DNA from: Stromatinia cepivora
Lineage: Eukaryota > Ascomycota > Leotiomycetes > Helotiales > Sclerotiniaceae
Length of the DNA stretch: 64,000 nt
Direction of reading: 5' to 3'
Assembly: GCA_014898415.1 (NCBI GenBank)
Contig: RCTD01000016.1
Coordinates: 620,001-684,000, forward strand
How positions within the stretch are numbered: the stretch's first letter is position 1; every line of letters begins with the position of its first letter. A program made the position numbers and the translations under genes. The notes beneath the pieces were generated by a model that saw only the letters and a program-made list of their open reading frames with translations, was not told the origin of the DNA and did not search any database. This document shows, one piece after another, positions 60,936 through 64,000 of this stretch.

Positions 60936-61969
60936 ATGAACGTCTCCTGCGAATGCAAAAGGTAGTTTTTAAAACACCCCTGTCGAAACCTTTGGCTGTT
61001 TATATATGTCATTGTAATGTATGTATGATTTTGTGTTTTTTTTTAGGTGGGGGGGGGGGGGGTGTTTTGGTGGTTTGTGTTTTGGCTTGGGATGGGTGGA
61101 TTTGGTGATTTACTATTTGGTGGTTTGGTGGTTTGGTGGTTTGCATGAGGTTGATGAGGAGGGGATGGATGATTGGAACGCATAGAGATGGACATCAAAC
61201 TAATCTTAAAGACACAATAGGAATGTAAACGACAATCCTCCTCGGCATTTGGTGCCTCTGCTATTTTCCCTCGATTTCCATTGCCGCGTCCGGAATTTTT
61301 GGCCGTTTATACGTTTGTTTTTCTCTATCTTTTCCCTTTCCCTTCCCCCCCTCAGATCCCTCCTCCTCCCCACAAAAAACTAATCACCCCCCCCCCCCCC
61401 TCTAAAAGTCGTCCCACAGCCTCCGGGCACACCGTAAACTGTTATTTCTGCAAAGCGTGCGGTACGCGATTAATCCACAGCACGCCGGAAAAAAATGTGG
61501 TTAGTGTGAAGGGGGGTTGTATTGAGGGCTTAGATTGGAAGATGGCGAAACATATTTGGGTTAAGAGGGCTATGGTGCCTATTCCCGTGAGTTTTTTTTC
61601 CTCTTCTTTTTGGGGGTAGGGGGGATTTCTGGGAGTTGTGGATTTGATTTTGATTTTTGATTTTGGCTGGGGGTGGGGTAGGCAAATTTGAGATAGAGAG
61701 GAAGGGGAAAAGGAGAGATTAAAAGAAAAGGATTAATAGGAAATTGAAATATCAATATGAACCATACGAATCTTGGAGTTGAGATTTTGCGAGTTCTTCC
61801 AGTAATGAGAGAGGATAAAGTGAAAGGAAACAGAGCCAACAGAATAGGATAACTAACACAGGCATAGGCAGGAGCAGAAGCATCGGAGGAAGAACCAGAG
61901 CATGATCCTTATATCTGTAAAACGGAGGATTTAAGGGAAAATGAAACGATGGAGGCTGGAGCTGCTTAG
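60936..61969 (+). pseudogene. GFA/CENP-V-type zinc enzyme gene with one frameshift
   Basis: There are four exons: 60936-61018, 61221-61312, 61409-61586 and 61868-61969. Read across the joins they give the GFA family order: CEC (first zinc pair), VVFKTPLSKPLAVYICHCNEC, RQSSSAFGASAIFP, VYTRPTASGHTVNCYFCKACG, and a C-terminal acidic tail. Exon 1 needs one more base in the A run at 60957-60960: TGC AAAA GG TAG ends in a stop, whereas five A would give CECKKVVFKTP and an exact 84 nt. A complete gene would code 151 aa. Starting at the internal ATG (60954) would avoid the shift but lose the first zinc-binding Cys pair. GFA proteins are glutathione-linked aldehyde or related enzymes. It is a pseudogene or a base-call error. 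Confidence 0.8.
61049..61144 (+). repeat. G14 run and GGTTTGGT repeats inside an intron
   Basis: Fourteen G at 61049-61062 are followed by repeated GGTTTGGTGGTTT words to about 61144, all within the first intron of the GFA-family gene. A C14 run lies in the next intron at 61387-61400. Confidence 0.85.
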
Positions 61970-62212
61970 CGAGGCATATGGGTTTGGACGTGTTATTTAG
62001 ATATAAAGACGGCTGATAATGATTATTCAATTATGCAATGCTATTGCTACGGAAGACAGCTAGCTTTTGACTCTTTGTAAAAGGTTGGATTAGAAATTTA
62101 AAATGATTACGCCCCTTGATCATAGAACCTCGTTTTCACAACTCATACCGAAGAGAATGTAAAGCTCGCTAATTGAATGGGGAAAAAGTATGATTACAAT
62201 CGTATCCTGAAA

Positions 62213-63001
62213 TTATGCCATCCCACCATTGACTCTAAGTATCTGACCTGTTACCCACGAACTAGCACCACTACTCAAAAACGCCACGACCTCTGCTACC
62301 TCCTCTGGTTGTCCAATCCTATTCTGCGGGTTAAAGCTCGCAATCGTCTTCGAGAGTTGGTCGCTCTTCCCGTTAAGGAAAAGTTCGGTCGATGTTGGTC
62401 CTGGTGCTACAGCATTGACCATGATACCTTTTTGTGCCAGATCTTTCGAAAGACATCGTGTCATTTGCTCGATGGCACCCTTCGACATGATATATGTAAG
62501 GTAATTTGGTGTTACTCTACTAGCATGGCATTTGGGTTGTGGAAAACAAAATAATACGAGAGCCGCGTGCCGTATGAGGAACGGATTTCTAAGACTATTA
62601 GCAAGGTATTCCGCTACTATCGAATTCACAACTACCTGAGCAAGAAATAAAGGGCTCTTAACATTCAAATTGAATATCTGGTCAAACTCCGTCACAGTGA
62701 CATTATCCAATTCATTCAATTTCATAGTCGCGGTGCATGCGACTAAGATATCAATCTTTCCATATTTCGCAATTGTAGCATCAACTAATTTCGAGATCTC
62801 TTCAACATTTCCGGTATCAGCTTTGATGGCGGTAGTTTTTTCCTCTCCGATAAGTGATGCAACCTCATTCGCTGCGGAAAAGTCGTTGCTATAGTTTATG
62901 ACTACTTTTGCTCCATGACTTGCGGGGCGAAAACAGGTTACTCGACCAATCCCTTTGCTTCCACCTGTCACAAGGGCGACTTTTCCGGCGAGTGATTGCA
63001 T
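62213..63001 (-). pseudogene. Short-chain dehydrogenase gene with a +1 frameshift
   Basis: There are two exons on the minus strand, 63001-62636 and 62588-62213, around a 47-nt intron. TGGSKGIGR is the Rossmann motif at residues 12-20; VNAVAPGPTSTELF and the YIMSK catalytic pair are conserved. Exon 2 begins correctly (KSVPHTARGSRIILFSTTQ) but one extra A in AAA (62531-62533) shifts the frame before CHASRVTPNYL; exon 2 is 376 nt, one more than a codon multiple. Because 47+1 is divisible by three, unspliced RNA has a full open frame of 262 codons, but its middle is read in the wrong frame and loses the strand with the catalytic Ser. It resembles classical 3-oxoacyl/3-ketosteroid-type reductases of fungal metabolism. 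It is probably a decaying gene, or an error. Confidence 0.8.
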
Positions 63002-63865
63002 TATGCGGAGATTGTGTGGGAGATGAGAGTGAGGTTATGAAGAGTGTTGGATAGGATGGTTGTGATCTTGAGAGAATTGGTATGGTATAGAGACTTGAGC
63101 GGTCGTGTAGTAAATGGTCAAACAGCGCTGGAAAATATGATGCATCTATACTTATTTTTGAGCAAGCGCAGATTTCAGTAAGTCGAATAATGAGTCAAAC
63201 TATGACGGTTACCATGCAACTTTGCATAGACAGTAGAGTTCAAATTGCCATGGATATCACGTAAATTCTTAAACTCCATAGACAACTTATTGTGCACATG
63301 TAGAGTTGTGGAACTTTCCGCAATATCCTTGATATAAAATGGAGGTAACTATGAGGTAGACTTCATCGTCGTGGACTTTGAGGTTAAAGTCAAACCATAT
63401 ATCCTTTCCCATAGTATTCCGGTTGAAGCAAATGTTTAATTCACTGCTTCAAATCCAGTGTTGACTTCGTGGTATCATATTTTATAAGGAAACAATAAAT
63501 ATGGCTGTATCAATATGATGCAGAATGTTGAGCAGCTTTTTATGAAGTGGCAATGGAAACTTCTCTGCTTCCTTGGGAAGTTTGTGTAGTAGCAATTGGT
63601 CCGTGCATAAACATTTTGGTAGCAACGTCAGCCTTGTGATATTTAATCATCAAACTTCCAGAAGACAATTATCAAAACCTTCATTTACACACTTTCTTTT
63701 GTACTTAATCTGGTTACCTTTTAAATATCCAATTCAATCCTTTCACGTACATAGAGCCTGCGCATATTCGAACCCGACTCTTCTCTATCGGCGAACATCT
63801 TCTATCGGTCTACAACAAAACAACAATCGCATACACTTAAACCCCTCTATCTCCTTTCTTTCAAA
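63002..63865. promoter_or_regulatory. Divergent spacer, dehydrogenase / TFIIS
   Basis: 864 bp with no gene supported. The 150 bases before 63866 are T/C-rich, as is usual ahead of highly expressed fungal genes. Confidence 0.5.
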
Positions 63866-64000
63866 ATGGATCAAAGAGAACTTACTTCGCGAGTTTCAGC
63901 CCTTCAAAAGGCGATCAATGACAAAGAGCCAGCAGCGAACGTTATTACCATTATGGAGACTCTGAAGAGAGATGTAAATGCCACGGAAGAACTTCTTAGG
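63866..64000 (+). CDS. dst1: Transcription elongation factor TFIIS, N-terminal part (runs off the right edge)
   Basis: The frame is open from the ATG at 63866 through the window end (45 codons). MDQRELTSRVSALQKAI and the block MKRDVNATEELLR-like METLKRDVNATEELLR match the start of the TFIIS N-terminal (LW) domain, where TEDLLR/TEELLR is the family word. TFIIS rescues stalled RNA polymerase II by stimulating transcript cleavage. The zinc-ribbon end lies outside the window. Confidence 0.85.
   Translation, partial: MDQRELTSRVSALQKAINDKEPAANVITIMETLKRDVNATEELLR

Noticed and set aside
60693..60965. Ser/Pro/His-rich frames before the GFA-family gene
   Set aside because: They are compositional; only the ATG at 60936 leads into conserved GFA text.
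63760..63800. B-box-like word (GGTTCGAAT on the minus strand) suggesting a tRNA gene
   Set aside because: No acceptor stem, anticodon arm or A-box could be folded around it.

Overview
This window is nuclear DNA from a filamentous ascomycete (Pezizomycotina). The evidence is the gene set (a WC-2 photoreceptor partner, a Zn2Cys6 factor, an Lte1-type Ras-GEF, a fungal PRPP synthetase with an internal insert), the compact genes on both strands, and the many 47-60 nt introns with GTRNGT-like donors and CTAAC/CTGAC branch sites. The A+T-rich spacers with long G or C runs and repeated TAGGTA motifs would fit a Leotiomycete of the Botrytis/Sclerotinia kind. That placement is an impression, not a demonstration.

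Layout. 1-16.2 kb is gene-dense: an acidic nuclear-type protein (partial), an unnamed 197-aa protein, a LENG1/CIR-N splicing-associated protein, NSF/Sec18, tRNA pseudouridine synthase Pus3/Deg1, an atypical Rho-like GTPase and a 1764-codon Lte1-like GEF. 16.2-28.9 kb is gene-poor. It holds one membrane-anchored short-chain dehydrogenase, one small 2EXR-type gene with a frameshifted relic of a second copy beside it, and otherwise A+T-rich, decayed-looking DNA. 29-31.5 kb carries PRPP synthetase and RNA polymerase III subunit RPC9 as a divergent pair. 31.5-34 kb is empty. 34-39.2 kb has a broken crotonase gene, a RidA/YjgF gene and a membrane protein with LEA-like repeats. 40.4-47.7 kb has WC-2 and RAD50 facing apart. 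47.7-50.2 kb is a repeat-rich spacer with G-runs, a polypurine strand and a 9-bp tandem array. 50.2-64 kb has a Zn2Cys6 regulator, CK2 alpha, RNase P subunit Rpp1, a small cell-surface protein, a DUF1295 membrane protein, a broken GFA-family gene, a broken dehydrogenase, and the start of TFIIS at the right edge.

No operon, gene cluster, intact transposon, CRISPR array, tRNA or rRNA was found. Most genes are unrelated housekeeping functions. Shared promoters are the main link between neighbours: LENG1-like/Sec18, PRS/RPC9, WC-2/RAD50, CK2 alpha/Rpp1.

The most interesting points are these. A stop-free 126-nt intron lies inside the CK2 alpha kinase domain (an exitron candidate). A possible mitochondrial leader precedes the conserved start of Pus3. 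The Rho-like GTPase lacks the usual switch residues but keeps a CaaX box. Four single-base indels fall in three dispensable-type enzyme genes while the long essential genes are clean. The 2EXR gene has a decayed duplicate. I did not find a clear, previously undescribed multi-gene system.
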